A DNA stretch of 64,000 bases from Pleurodeles waltl (GCF_031143425.1 NC_090445.1:1575952049-1576016048); one strand, 5' to 3'. Positions 32,646-44,113 are shown, counted from the first letter of the stretch. Numbers and translations are program-made. The notes: generated by a model from the sequence alone, not told the origin.

Positions 32646-34330
32646 ATAGTAATATTACAACGGGTCAATGAGACGATCTAGACTAGCTTTGCAAAAGAAC
32701 CGGATTATTTTTCATTGTGCCTCCTATTACCACCTAGCGACAGGGATCCTCGGACTGTGTCCCGTTGATAGGCCAGATTGTACTGCTTCATTTGTACGCT
32801 GAAACACTGCATCTCCATTGCAGTGCGTGCACCCCTCACAGTCCACGCACTGCTGAAGAAGCACTGCTTAGGAGGACTGAGATATAAAGACCTGCCATAA
32901 AAAGACTGGTCAATAGAGAGATGGTGTCAAAGCCCATCTCTCCATGTTTGCTTATTATATGATTTACGTTTTTTAACACCTGGGCACTGTCAAGCTGTCA
33001 AAGCTGCCTCTAGCAACCTGGAAATAAAGAAATGTGGGTTTATTCCGAAGTGAACAGCCTTGAAGGGATTATTTGGATGGCACTCCCTCTAGAACACCTC
33101 TGTATTAAATATCTAAAATGACAATTAAAATTCTTGACAAGCATGGTAGCAGGTTGGCACAATCTCAATTCTGAATGTCTCATAAATGTGGTTGTTGGGT
33201 AATAGGGGATTTGTTTAGCACTCTAAAATTCACCAAATTGGCTCCTTTCGCTTTCTGTCCTGGGCACCACTCAGTGCAAGGGACATCATCAGCGTCCAAG
33301 AGAATAATTCTCCCTGGCTGTTGGCACCTGTTGGACGTGGCAAGTATGACAGAAGGTTTACTTTGGTGCAGTAGGCAGCCATCTATTCCAATGGGTGGAG
33401 TGAACATTTGCATTATTGTGTACCAAATACTCCAGTAGAGGGAAGGTTCCAAAACCCTTGCAGGTCTTTAATGGGTAGCCAAGATCCCCGCCCAATCCCA
33501 TCTAAGTACATTTATGCGTTCTAAGGAGAAGCTGGTACCCAGCAAAACAAAAACTCCTGCTCATATTAGTGATGTGCTGCCAGAATGAACTTGTCTTTTG
33601 TCATAATTCACTGTTATTCTCTTTGGCATTTGGCTGCACATTCCACTGACATTTCTGTCGTGGAATAACATAGTTAACTTATGTATGCATATTTTCTTGA
33701 AGACCCTCTTTCGCCCCATAGTTAAACGTTTTCAAAATCAGAATTAAATTACATCAAGTTTATTGTATTAATTTCACGGATTACAATAAAAACAACATTT
33801 TGCTATAATCATAAAAATGTTGTGTAAAAAGATAGTTAAAATACTAAACACAGGATTCTAAGTACATAGGCTTGGTCTAGGAGTGTTGTTAATTTCATAA
33901 AAGAAGTATTATCTTTGATAATAAAACAGTATCTGAAAGCCTCTAAAGTAGATCTTATTAAAAAGTTGGTCGCAAGGAAAGTATTTTAAATACAAAAGTG
34001 TGGTATTGTGTTTAAAAATGTTGGACAAATGCTTAGTACGTGCACAAGGGTTTCCGTTATCTATATCCACAAAGTCGACAGGCAGACTGCCAATGCAAGA
34101 CTCGATTCCACAACCCGTCAAATTCATAAATGGATATGAAGAGCAATCAAAACCTTAGATATTTCAGTTTTATCGGACCATGCAGAGTAGACCTGATATA
34201 TTCCTGATAGGTTGACAGATAGGATTCAGATACCAGGTCCATATGTTCTTATTTATTTAACAAAGTCAGGTCATTCTCCCTATGACTACGAAGTATGGCC
34301 CTTCATGGTTTCATTTTACGAGACATTTCC
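32646..34330. other. Stretch without recognised genes
   Basis: Mixed AT-rich sequence. The longest frames are about 90 codons on opposite strands over the same bases (33175-33452) and show no domain. Nothing can be named. Confidence 0.35.
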
Positions 34331-35212
34331 GGGGCTTATTTATACTTTTTGGTGGAAAACTGCACTAACGCAGTTTTGCATCAAAAGGTTTTGCATCGGC
34401 TTGCACCATTTCAATGGAGCACCAGCTGGGCACTATATTTGGTGCAAGCCGGTGCAAAGGGTAGGCTAACGTAAAAAAAAATGACATTAGCCGTGTGGGG
34501 CTGGCAGTATGGAAGAAGGGGGTTTTGCACCAAAAAATTATGTTAGGCAGGTTAGAGTAAAAAAAAATTACTCTAACCAGCCTAGCGTCATTTTCTGACC
34601 CAAAACCATCTATACCACATGACTCCTGTCTTAAAAAAGACAGGAGTCATGCCCACCTCCCCAATGGCCAGCACAGGGGACCAGGGTCCCCTGGGCATGG
34701 CCTTTGCACCCAGTGCCATGTAGGAAGGCCCATTTCAGGGGGCCCAATGGCACTTTGCAAAAAAAGTACTTACCTGTACTTATCTATACTTACCTGGGAT
34801 GGGGTCCCCCACCCTCCGCTGTCCCTCTGGTATGGGTGGGGGTGTTCCTGGGGCCTGGGGATGGCACCTGTGGGCTTATTCCATAGTGTTCCACCATGGA
34901 AATACGCCCACAGGTCCCCTAACGCCTGCCCTGACCCAGGCATTAAATAATAGTGCAAAGCAAGCTTTGCACCATTATTTGACCCCTCCTCCTCCTGTGC
35001 GTGATTTTGGCATGGGGGGAATAAATATGGCCCTAATTTTTTGCATAGGATTGACGTAAAGTAGGTTTCCACGTCAAAAAAATGACTTTAACTCCATATA
35101 TTTGGCGCTAGACTGGTCTAGCGCCAAAGTATAAATGTAGAGTTTGTTTTGCACTGAATTTGCATTAAAAAAATTATGCAAATTCTGAGCAAAACAAGTA
35201 TAAATATGCCCC
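34331..35212. mobile_element. MITE M5, GGGGCWTATTTATAC ends
   Basis: Terminal inverted repeats GGGGCTTATTTATACTT at 34331 and its inverse AAGTATAAATATGCCCC at 35196-35212, one mismatch over 17 bp. The interior has paired TTGCACC / GGTGCAA and CTAGCGC words and a perfect 15-bp stem CATGACTCCTGTCTT / AAGACAGGAGTCATG at 34618-34651 with a 4-nt loop. No clear target duplication. No coding capacity. Confidence 0.7.
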
Positions 35213-35880
35213 TATGTGTTTTTAAAGCCTTGTTTAATGATTCAACGTTCAGCTCCAGATCCTTCTATGAGATTTTTTGAGTTCCAAGTAAATTAAGGAT
35301 TTCAAGGTTAAAGATTAAGCCCCAGCATAATAATTTAGGTAATTCAGAGTTGCCTCGTTATAGAGTGGTATTAAAGATTTTACCATCATCTCCAGCCTGA
35401 TGACACAAGAAGGGTGGCTGTGCGAAGATGTAAGTCTTTGTACACCCTGCATGTACGTTTTGTCAAGATTAAGCATGGCCTTGCCACTTTAACCAGGCGA
35501 AACGGAGAAGAAAAGAAATGTTTCATTCTTAGTAATTTTAACCATGAGTTAATTGCTCTTCCTCCAAATATGCGAATAGTTTGCAAAATCTCATTATGGA
35601 TTTGATGGTAACAGTGGATTTATGCTTTATACAAATGGTTTAATCCATAATAACTTAGTGTCGATAGTGACACCGAGATACTCCTATTGGTTGACTGTTT
35701 CGATTGTGGCCTCTCCTAAAGTCTTGATTTTCTTTCCAAACACCATGATCTTGTTTTTTTATAGGTTAGCAGTTAGTCAGTTCCCCAAGTTGAAGTAATT
35801 TAAATGGTTTAATAGGCATTGAAGGCCTTTTGGGGTTTGCAACAGTATCACCAAGTGGGGCTCACATTCAACTCATAGAG
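35213..35880 (-). mobile_element. LINE fragment (C-terminal RT part), minus strand
   Basis: The minus strand reads NKIMVFGKKIKTLGEATIET, then EYLGVTIDTKLLW (35760-35650), then KLFA, then FGGRAINSWLKLLRMKHFF (35560-35500). This is the segment downstream of the YADD motif, parallel to FDYLGIRLTSKLSWKSHV in LINE-d at 45361. Several stops. It abuts MITE M5 at its 3' side. Confidence 0.6.
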
Positions 35881-36885
35881 GAGGGCCAGACCCTTGCCTG
35901 AATGCTGCCCAAAATCACGTGGGACTACATTGTCCAGCAGTACCAGCAGCAGGAGGTGCTGCAACGATACGTCACTGGCGGGGTGGGGCTGCCCAGGAGC
36001 TTGAGTCAGGCGGTTTCAAAAAGCAGACCAGTTGTGGCCACTCGCAACAGCTCCTTTGGGCGGACCGGAGGCCTAGACAGGCGAGAAAGCCCACGAAAAT
36101 AGTGCACCCTGATTGGAGGGTGACCATTGAACCGGCCAATCTGGGCACACCAGGTATGGGTAGAAAGGGGCCATGGAAGCCCCCCACACAAACCGAGGCA
36201 GTACCTGTAGCATTGCTGTCATCATTGTGGGACATCATTGTGGGACATCATTGTGGGAGACCATCATTGTTCGCCTGGAACTAGAAGACTGCCACTTCCA
36301 GCCAGAGACTTTGTGGCATTGGGCGAGAGATTGCGTGGTTGCACCAGCTGCAGTCGTCGGAGCGGCTGCGGAACATCACCGAAGGAGGAAAAAGAGGACG
36401 AAGAATAAGGATCGTCCAGAGCACCTGTGGCTGACCAGGACAACGGACGCACGCATGCAGAAAGGTGAGAGGCCTGGAAGTGGTCCGAGAAGCAGCACGT
36501 CGGAACTAGCCTGCTCACCGGAGTGCAGAGTTGTTGTTTCTAAATTTATTTATATAGCGCATACTACCACTGACAGGGCATCGAAGTGCTTATCTGCGAG
36601 TAGCAGGCTACTCCGGAACCAAAAACGATTAGTGGTGGATTAGTATAGAGAAATATGAGTACAGTATTAGTATGAGTTGATCTGAGCGGGGGATATGTGA
36701 GTTTGTTAGTAGGTTTGAATAGAAAAATGGAGGGATAGAGGAGGGAGGAATCCAGAAGTGTTAAATGGGAGTTTATAGTACTAGGATGAGGCTTGGGATG
36801 AGTAAAGGAGAGACGGAGGAGGGATGAGTCTGTAGAAAGTGTGGTATTGTGTTTATCAGGTGCAGCCCTGTACATTTACTATGAG
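35881..36885. other. Stretch without recognised genes
   Basis: Includes three perfect copies of the 13-mer CATCATTGTGGGA (36220-36258) and the motif TTTATTTATATAGCGCATACTACC (36544-36567), which resembles words common in vertebrate dispersed repeats. The 156-codon frame at 36173-36643 has no known domain and spans the tandem repeat, so I do not call it. Confidence 0.35.
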
Positions 36886-37050
36886 AAGAGAGAGCCAAAG
36901 AGAGAGGCAAAAAAACAGCTAGAGAATGAAACATAAGACAGCGCAAGAGAAGAAAAAGAGGGAGAAAGAAATTGTAGTTTCAAACACAAGCAAGAAAGAT
37001 ATGAGAAAGAAAAGAGGAAAAAGGCGAAAAATACCGATCACTAAAAAATA
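36886..37050 (+). repeat. Purine-rich tract
   Basis: About 165 bp dominated by A and G (GAGAG, AAGAAAAAG, GAAAGAAAAGAGG). It has no coding value. Confidence 0.7.
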
Positions 37051-37128
37051 TTAAAGGTGACTTACCCTTTTAAACAAAAACCCTTCTTTTATTGTGACGT
37101 TTTCCTCTTCCATGCTGCAGCTGCATGG

Positions 37129-37343
37129 TCTGTTTCCCGGGCCCCTCTCCCTTCTGCCAACCCTCTGAGCCGGTGTGGAGAGGTCTGTCTCCCGGGCCTC
37201 TTTCCCTTCTGCCAACCCTCTGAGCCGGTGTGGAGAGGTCTGTTTCCCGGGCCCCTCTCCCTTTTGCTAACCCTCTGAGGTGGTGTGGAGAGGTGTGTCT
37301 CCCGGGCCCCTCTCCCTTCTGCCAACCCTCAGAATCGCGTCCC
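37129..37343. repeat. 55-bp minisatellite, about four units
   Basis: TCTGTTTCCCGGGCCCCTCT and variants start at 37129, 37184, 37239 and 37294, an exact 55-bp spacing. Units differ by a few substitutions (for instance CCGGTG to TGGTGT in unit 3). Because 55 is not a multiple of 3, the minus-strand frame 37441-37070 passes through the repeat in successive phases without meeting a stop. Confidence 0.9.
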
Positions 37344-37783
37344 GTCGCGAAGGAATCTCTGCCGGTGGCATGGGACCGTTTGTAGGAATTAAAAAATATT
37401 GGCCGATTGAACTGTGAGCGGCAGCAGAGGAAGAAAGTCAACCCTTCGCTGTGGGGGACAATTTACACTGAGATGCGAGGGTTCTATTTGGATGTTTCGG
37501 AAATCATTTCCTCCTTTAAATTATACTAACCTCTACTGGCGGCACTGAGTCAAATTAAAGAACGAGTTGTGAGCAAGTCACCTATCGCCTCTGACCAGAA
37601 CACTGAAAGTCGAGGGTCCTAGTCCTGGCGTCTGTGGTCATTTGGCAAGATTGGAGCAGATAACCAGCAGCACAGCTGGCTTAGCAAGGACGGCTCCACA
37701 GTGGGCAAACTGCTTCTAAAACTACCTGGGGCATAAAGGTCAAACTTCGAGCCTCACACTGAACGTATCTGAGGAAATTACCT
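37344..37783. other. Possible 5' region of Ngaro element A
   Basis: No coding signal. It precedes the gag-like region and may contain the left terminal repeat, but I found no matching direct repeat on the 3' side. Confidence 0.3.
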
Positions 37784-37883
37784 ATGTTAATTGAAGTGCA
37801 CGGAGCGTTGTGGGTCTCATTGCAGCACGGTTTCCTTTGGGTACACTCGCTGGGGAAAGGGCCGAAACCCATGGAAGGGATAA

Positions 37884-39000
37884 GTGTCGGAGCATGGGCA
37901 GGGAGAGGAAGCACCTGGCCCAATTCAGAGATCAGGACATGGCAGCCACATCACCCCCAAGGAAGCAGGGGACAAGCGCCAGAATAATGGCTCGGAGTTG
38001 GATGCGGACCTGGGGGCGCTTTTGGATAAAACACAGGTGCAACAGAAAAGGGCGCATCGGAGCAAGCAGTGCCAGGGGGCAACCATGAATGGGGCAGCGC
38101 AGTGCCCAAGGGGCAGGAAAAAAAGGCGCTTGTGGCCAGAATGGCAGCGCCCACCAGGGCCGCTAAGAGTTAATGGCAACATACAAAAAAGGACAACGCA
38201 ACAATGCCAACGGGGTAGAGCAGAGCCCCTAAAGACACAAAGGCAAGGAGCAAGGGCAGCACAGCAGCACCCAGAGATGGAGCTTGGTCAGACAGCACGG
38301 AGTAGGACAGCCTCCACCAGGATCCACAGTGGTCAAGCAATGACTCAGGAGGGTGAGACACTGCAATGGGCTGGGGCACAAAGCAAGGGAATGCACACTG
38401 GCACCATCACAAACTTTGGGACCCAAGTTGGGGTGGTAAACATGACACAGCATGACGTGACGACTGGGCTAGGTTTCCCCTCCCAACGCAGTGCCAGCAA
38501 AGGCAGCCCAGGTGCAAGCGAGGGTGGGAGCATGGGCACATCACCGATCAATGCACCCTTTAGGAGTTGCCCCTTGGTGGCCATCGCAGGACCAGGGCCA
38601 TCAGGCATGATGGGATATCCAGCTTTCCCTTGGCTTACAGCAGCGGCAGGGCAAGCGACAATAGCTCAAGGGCACAAGACACCTAAAGGGCAAATAGGGG
38701 CATCAACCATGGATGCCAGCGAGAAGGCACGGCAGGTAGACACTAGCACTGTAAGTAAGTGGATAATAAGCACCTCCCCTGGAAGGGACTACCGGGGCAG
38801 GGACGCAGCACAACAGATGGCAGGGGTACAGCAGAAGGTAGGACATACCCCACACAAGCATGGACAGGTAGTGGGATACAAAAGGACGGGGGGTGCAGGC
38901 TGGCAAGTGAGTATATTAGACCATCTACCCAGCCACCCCCGGTAATGGCAAGAGAGAACGGCTTGGCCAGCATGATCCCCTAGCAGTTAAAGAGCAATTT
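37884..39000 (+). CDS. Ngaro A gag-like ORF, N-terminal part
   Basis: A 353-codon open frame (37884-38945) rich in Gly, Gln, Ser and Lys/Arg with no globular domain, including a basic patch RGRKKRRLWPEW. Its position upstream of RT and its disorder fit the gag-like protein of Ngaro elements. An upstream phase (37784-37987) reads AWAGRGSTWPNSEIRTWQPH, so the true start may be earlier with a shift. This is the only long unbroken frame in element A. Confidence 0.55.
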
Positions 39001-39880
39001 TGGTGCAATGAATTCATTAACATTTCTTCCTTGCTGGAGGTACAGTAGGCAGGCCTAGATTTGACAGTACAGAATAAAAAATAAGAAAAAAGGGAAAGGC
39101 ACAGGCTGAGGGTTAAACGATCCATAGGAAAATGGCTCAAGGCCTTATGCACACTACCCAGTATATTTGTGGAGAAATTCCCAGAGAGTGCAGCAGCTTT
39201 GTTCCTACATGAACAGCGAGTGCACACTGCCCAGCAAAAATACCAGGGTAATGCCTGGATGTGGTACGACTAGGGCTTCAGGGAGAAAATGCTGATTTGG
39301 CCACTCAGCAAGTGGGGCCAGCAAGATGTAAAATGCTTCACCAGTCATATGTTGGTCGCCAGAGAAGGAGTAGGAGACCGGGAGATAGTTTTCGCCTAGC
39401 TTGGGGGAAGGGGAACCAGAGGGGTTTCAACATTACATCCAGAGTAAGGTTGAGGCGGGGGCAGACAAGGAAAGCCTAAGAGCCCCCACCTGCTAGAAAT
39501 ATGACAAGGATGATTGCAAGTGGGGTCAGTCTTGCAAATGCAAACACAGCTGCAGCAATTGCTGGGGGTCCACACAGCAATTGGGTGCATGAAAGCAAAA
39601 TGTAATCCTGAAGGGAAGGACCACAGTAACAGGAAGTAGGGAACACTGGGGACAGAGGGGGACCCGAAAGGCCGACAACCCTCTTCCAACGCCCATACAA
39701 GTGGTTCGGCTAATAAACATGTTAAGTTCATACCATGAAGATGAAGACAAGAGCATATTAAGTGAAGGTTTCAGTTACGGTTTCCTATCACCTACCGAGG
39801 CCCCCGGGAATTCCAACTGTGCAAAAATGTAAAGTCTGTGAACGATAACTCAAACCTAGCCAGGCAAAAGATAGCAAGAG
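39001..39880 (+). pseudogene. Ngaro A gag-like C-terminal part with zinc-knuckle remnant
   Basis: Broken frames contain NAWMWYD followed by GFRE (39250-39275), the W-x-x-YD-x-x-FR motif of DIRS/Ngaro gag, also seen in element B. Near 39509-39580 DCKWGQSCKCKHSCSNCWG retains C-x5-C-x2-C spacing of a CCHC knuckle but lacks the distal His/Cys. Nucleic-acid binding by family. Confidence 0.5.
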
Positions 39881-39929
39881 AGCTTGCACTGGGTAGAGAG
39901 GTAGGTCCCTATTCTCAACCCCCAATGGC

Positions 39930-40610
39930 AACATTCATAGTGTCATCACTAGGGGTGGTCCCTAAAAGGAGGAAGGTAAATTCAGGCTAATATATCACTT
40001 ATCATACCCACCAGGGGAGTCAGTAAACGATGGCCTGGGACAGGACAGCTGCTCGATGTCTTATGCCACATTGGATGATGCACTAGATCGCCTCAGGGTG
40101 CCAGGAAAGGGGGCCTTGTTAGATAAAACTGACATAGAAATTGTCTTCTGCTTGCTACTGATACACCCAGACAGCTACCACCTTCTGGGGTTTCAGATGG
40201 ATGAGTATTCTATTACGACAAAAGTATGCCAATGGGTAGCTCTATGTCCTGTGCTTACTTTGAGACATTTAGTGCATTCTTGGAATGGGCAGTGAGCAAG
40301 AAATGCAGGGAGGGCTGGATCACCCATTACCTAGATGACTTCTGGTTTATTGGAGCAAGGCTCCGCAAATTGCCAGGAGCTCCTCACATGTTTTCAGGAC
40401 CTCACGAGACACCTAGGGGTGCCACTGGCGAGGAAAAAGTGGGAGGCCCAACAACATGCCTGTCCTTCCTAGGGATAGAACTAGACACCATGGATGGTTT
40501 GCAGATTACAACAATGCGTCTAGAGGGGGGACGTTGGCGTGATTGTGGGCACTGCATGAGCCGCAGCTCACTGGCCAGCGATATGGGTACAGAAAGGCTA
40601 CACAAATAAT
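39930..40610 (+). pseudogene. Ngaro A reverse transcriptase
   Basis: SSLGVVPKRRK (39940), YPPGESVNDGL (40005), SYATLDDALDRLRVPGKGAL (40058), LLLIHPDSYHLLGFQMD (40152), then in another frame MPMGSSMSCAYFETFSAFLEW (40226), the catalytic HYLDDFWFIGA (40325) and LSFLGIELDT (40460). The normal D at the first catalytic Asp region is read as KTDIEIVF (consensus in element B is KCDIKAAF). Frames shift near 39985 and 40215. Confidence 0.75.
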
Positions 40611-40946
40611 ATGACCCTCCTAGAGCTGTTTCCCATCATAGTGGCCCTGTCCATATGGGGAGACAGACTAAGCAACAAACAGATTACACTCTGGCCGGAC
40701 AAATACGGGGTGGTGCAGACAGTGAACAGAGGCAAGGTGCGTTTCCCAGTGGTAGTAAGCCTTCTGCGTTACCTGGTGGGGTGTCAACTTAAGGGCAACA
40801 TAGCATTGGGTGGAAGGCACATACAGGTAAACAAGAATGCTGTGGATGACGCACTGTCTCATTTTCAGTGGTGGAGTTTCAAGGAACTGGCACCGCATGC
40901 AGACCCTTTCCGGCCCCGATACATGAATCACTGTGGGAGCTTGTAA
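40611..40946 (+). CDS. Ngaro A RNase H-like domain
   Basis: MTLLELFPIIVALSIWGDRL, then ITLWPDKYGVVQTVNRGK, then RHIQVNKNAVDDALSHFQWW. The E of LELFPI, the D of the WPD motif and the late D of VDDALS match the acidic residues of DIRS-type RNase H domains; this enzyme removes the RNA strand of hybrids. It belongs to the same polyprotein as the RT upstream, with a stop between at 40607. Confidence 0.6.
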   Translation: MTLLELFPIIVALSIWGDRLSNKQITLWPDKYGVVQTVNRGKVRFPVVVSLLRYLVGCQLKGNIALGGRHIQVNKNAVDDALSHFQWWSFKELAPHADPFRPRYMNHCGSL

Positions 40947-40959
40947 ATCTGACCTGACC

Positions 40960-41850
40960 GAATTGGTGAACAATGGCCTAACCAGCAAAACAGCAGAGTG
41001 TTATCGTAAGTTTTGGGGGACCTTTCAGAAGGTTACTGGCACCACGGAGGGGAGGTGATCTCTGAGACAGACATACAGAATTTAATTGAGTGGCCAGTTA
41101 AGAACGGCACAGCCCACACGTGGGCCCAGGCGCACCACTCTGCATTAGCATATTACACAACGTTGGCAACAGAGACAGACCCCACCAAATCATTTTACTG
41201 CAAGGTGGCTATGAAGGGTTGGAGTGGATTAAAGCCGAGACAGCGGGACCAGCGCAAGTCCCTGGAATTTGAGGTACTGAAAATAGTGATGGCAGTATTC
41301 GCAACAATTTGCACCTCTGGCCACAAACTGATATTGTTCAAGGAGGCCTTTACACTGGCATTTTATAGCTCTTATCGCATAAGCGAGATTGTTGCCCCCT
41401 CCAAAACTGAGCCTGGAACAAGGTGCCTATGGGGAGCAATCTGTACCTGGACAGCACGTACATGATTGTTAATTTGCGATGGTCCAAGACAGACCAAATT
41501 GGGAAGGGGACATACTCCGGATTGGATTGCATAGCAGAGACAGCGTGTTGTCCAGTGTGCTGCATTCTGTCATATGCAGTAGCAGGGCTGCCCAGCTGCC
41601 CAGCCCCCCCCATTCTGCCACAAGGATGGGTCCTTTCTCAGCTGGTTCAAGTTTATAGCAGTCTTAAAGACGCCCTTAGCCAAGGCGGGGCTTCCACCAG
41701 ACAAGTTTGGAAGTCACTCATTTCGTATTGGTGCCGCCACAAGGGCAACTATGGGACGGCTGGGGGCAGATCACATAAAAAGGATAGGGAGATGGTCTTC
41801 AGCCACCTACAAATGCCACATATGGCTCACAAGCCCTTAAAAAGTCATGT
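40960..41850 (+). pseudogene. Ngaro A tyrosine recombinase (YR integrase)
   Basis: The N-terminal part includes GLKPRQRDQRKSLEFEVLKI. The catalytic Arg block reads FYSSYRISEIVAPSKTEPG (41360), then LRWSKTDQIGKG (41480), then FGSHSFRIGAATRATMGRLG (41707; the HxxR box) and IGRWSSATYKCHIW (41787; the nucleophilic Tyr context). These are the R, K, HxxR and Y elements of tyrosine recombinases. Frame changes near 41420 and 41700. The enzyme inserts circular element DNA without a target duplication. Confidence 0.75.
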
Positions 41851-42400
41851 TGTTTTTTCAAACAGGCTTGCCATAGCAAGGGCAGGGTCTGGCTTGTTGG
41901 ACACTCAGACGTTGGTGGAATCTGGTTCAAGAACACAAATGCGACCTGACTCGGTTGGCTGGGCATGAAATGCGCCCGTCTCATCCCAGATATGGAACGG
42001 GACCTGCAACATGGAGGAGAGCTGGACTCGGTGGTGGTTCAGCTGGAAGGGAATGACCTGGTGGACCTTGGTCGGAAGGACCTCTTTGCAGCCTTGATAA
42101 CGGGATTGACAGCAATTTCCCATCTGCTGCGCCCAGCAGATATTTCATAGTCAGAAATAATAGAAAGACCGCACAGTAGAGGGGCTTACGACCAAGGGGT
42201 CTTGAAAATCCAGAGGCAAACTGACAATTTCCATGTCAAAGGTTTGCAGGACAAATTCATGGGGTCTGGTGAGGCATGGTTTCATTAATCTCAAAACACT
42301 GGGCTACTACGGGCCGCACTGGGTGCACTTGTCTGTTGGGGGCATAGATATTTTTCTGTTAGACATAGTAGGAGCCCTGGAATTATATGGTTTTAACTAG
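41851..42400 (+). pseudogene. Ngaro A SGNH-hydrolase-like ORF
   Basis: VWLVGHSDV (41886) is the GxS nucleophile block, then after a shift DSVVVQLEGNDLVDL (42027) is the GxND block, and GYYGPHWVHLSVGG (42304) is the DxxH block in which the Asp is replaced (PHWVH). Element B keeps DDGVH. Vertebrate Ngaro elements are known to carry such a hydrolase; its role in the element is unknown. Frame changes and a missing catalytic Asp make this copy inactive. Confidence 0.65.
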
Positions 42401-42510
42401 CCCAAACAAGGGGAGATGGCTCTGGGGGGGAAACCACAGATGGTGTGGCAGAGATAAATCTCAGATTGGTCTGAAGCACATAAGACTAAATGACGCCTGC
42501 CACAATCTGG

Positions 42511-42690
42511 TCCTTGGGATGCCTTATGGCAGGGACAAGGGGGTGCAAGCAAGGTCCTTGGGATGCCCACAGCAGGGCCATGAGAGAGCAGGGTAAGGGG
42601 CCACAAGGGGACAAGGGGGTGCAGGCAAGGTCCTTGGGATGCCTCACAACAGCGGCAGGAGAGGGCAGGCAAAGGGGCCACAAGGGGTCC
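42511..42690 (+). repeat. G-rich imperfect tandem repeat
   Basis: TCCTTGGGATGCC recurs at 42511, 42555 and 42631 with GGACAAGGGGGTGCARGCAAGG and GGGGCCACAAGGGG between. Spacings of 44 and 76 bp show an irregular array, perhaps the 3' end of Ngaro A. Confidence 0.7.
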
Positions 42691-42699
42691 ACAGCGGGC

Positions 42700-43143
42700 G
42701 GCCATGGTACTTGCAGTCTGGAAGGTCAGAGGCACCACCCGCTGGTAGCAAGGGGGGGAGCCAAGTAGCCACCAAACGCTGTGTAGCAGACCGCGAAGGC
42801 CACCATGAAAGCAGGCAGTGCTTGAACACTACCAGGATCAGACAGAGTAGCGCAAGAGGTTCTTGATGTTAAAGGGGGTTGCATGAGGCATTTGATGACA
42901 ATTAGATGTGATGTTGATGTACAGGGCTGCAAAAGTAATCTCTGTCCACTTTCAAGAAACTTCCACAAGGTTGACTGATGAGGTAGGGGAAATGAAGACT
43001 ATGATTACACAGCTCATGACCACACTGAAACACTTCACAGAGGCAGTCATGGGTTGAAAAAGGAGGGACTTGCTCTTTCAGAAGGGGTGCGCAGGACATT
43101 ACTTCAAATAGAAAAAAACACCTAATGACAAGGGAAGGTCTAG
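42700..43143. other. Spacer, no feature
   Basis: No convincing gene or repeat. A continuous frame at 42968-42726 on the minus strand lacks any known motif. Confidence 0.3.
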
Positions 43144-43573
43144 GGGGCTCATTACGACTTTGGGGGTTGAAATCATCCAACTGCCAAAGCCGCAGGAGGG
43201 AGGCTGCTGTCATACTGGCAGCCTCCCCCACCCCAGTCATATTATGACATTACCACCTATCAGCCCTTATGGGAGCAGAGGCCAATACCGTAGCACTTTA
43301 GCACCCTCGAAATGTGCACTGTTTGCATGAAAAGGCTGGGGAAAACTGGACTGGTGGTCAGTGGTGCGATGCTCAACTCAGTGGCGCTGTAGCTGACCAT
43401 GACTTAGACCCCCATCAGCCAACCAGGAACCATGTTCCTGGTGGGCACAGTGGTCCCCTAGCAGTCCGAACAACTAGGGTCATAATGTGGCAGTCGGACC
43501 GCCTGGAGAGAGGCAGTCTGACCGTTACCGCAATGCTGGTGGTCTCATGACCGTCAGCCTCGTAATAAGGCCC
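43144..43573. mobile_element. MITE M7, GGGSCTCATTACGA type
   Basis: Ends GGGGCTCATTACGA (43144) and TCGTAATAAGGCCC (43560-43573) form an imperfect inverted repeat; interior has CAGTCGGACCGCC and CAGTCTGACCG, as in M1. The first half of the central hairpin of the family (AATGTGCACTGTTT, 43313) is present but its partner is missing, so the middle is deleted. Confidence 0.6.
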
Positions 43574-43609
43574 TAACTCTTTAAATAGAGGAATAGAGAT
43601 AAGGCCACA

Positions 43610-43980
43610 GGCAACATGACCATGCCACCCTCAGATCAGGCCCAGCCTCATTTGCGTTCTTGCTTTCGATCAAATTCATATAACTCACAGGAACCTAGAG
43701 GTAGTTTCTCCGGAGGTATTGTTCAGCCTTGGCGAAGCTTCAGTTTTCAATCACCCAGTAGTGGAATTAGGGTACCTAGTAAGTCACTGTATGTTGCATA
43801 TATATGCCCCAGGTAAAGAGGAATCCTGCCGCAATTAAACCTGGTACTAATACATCACAGCATGATAAGATCCATTTGATAAATATCCCTAAACTCTTTA
43901 CCTCGTCTAACTATCAAGGTGAGGAATCCTTGATTAACGGAGTAACTTATTGGATCCCTCATGTAAGGGGGTGAAAATCT
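43610..43980 (+). pseudogene. LINE-d ORF1 remnant
   Basis: Frames read RSCFRSNSYNSQEPRGSFSG and, later, INIPKLFTSSNYQGEESLIN with GVTYWIPHV, matching in kind the ORF1 segment of LINE-c at 26155. Stops and shifts throughout. Confidence 0.45.
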
Positions 43981-44113
43981 GTTATCAGAGAAGACATTAC
44001 TTGTGCAAGAAAATATTTGCGCTGATGTCATAAAGGGGCAGGTGGAGACACGGAAGATCTTCTGTGTCCCCCAGGGTATTTTTTAACCTCCTCCATGGTG
44101 TTGGCCACTGGTC

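Larger units (their letters stand above)
37784..42400 (+). mobile_element. Ngaro-type (DIRS order) retrotransposon A
   Basis: Coding order gag, reverse transcriptase/RNase H, tyrosine recombinase, SGNH hydrolase, all on the plus strand. This order, and the hydrolase after the recombinase, are typical of vertebrate Ngaro elements. Every ORF downstream of gag is frameshifted. Terminal split repeats were not found, so the limits given are those of the coding core; G-rich tandem repeats at 42511-42690 may belong to its 3' end. Confidence 0.75.

Noticed and set aside
33175..33452. Overlapping 87- and 90-codon frames on opposite strands
   Set aside because: Antiparallel coincidence without domain support.
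36173..36643. 156-codon plus-strand frame
   Set aside because: Crosses the 13-bp tandem repeat and a dispersed-repeat-like word; no domain and no conserved partner.
37129..37343. CRISPR-like array
   Set aside because: The whole 55-bp unit is repeated, with no unique spacers, in a eukaryotic repeat-rich context: a minisatellite.
37884..38945. Host gene
   Set aside because: The longest unbroken frame in the window, but it is disordered, basic and followed in order by RT, RNase H, recombinase and hydrolase, so it is the gag-like ORF of an Ngaro element.
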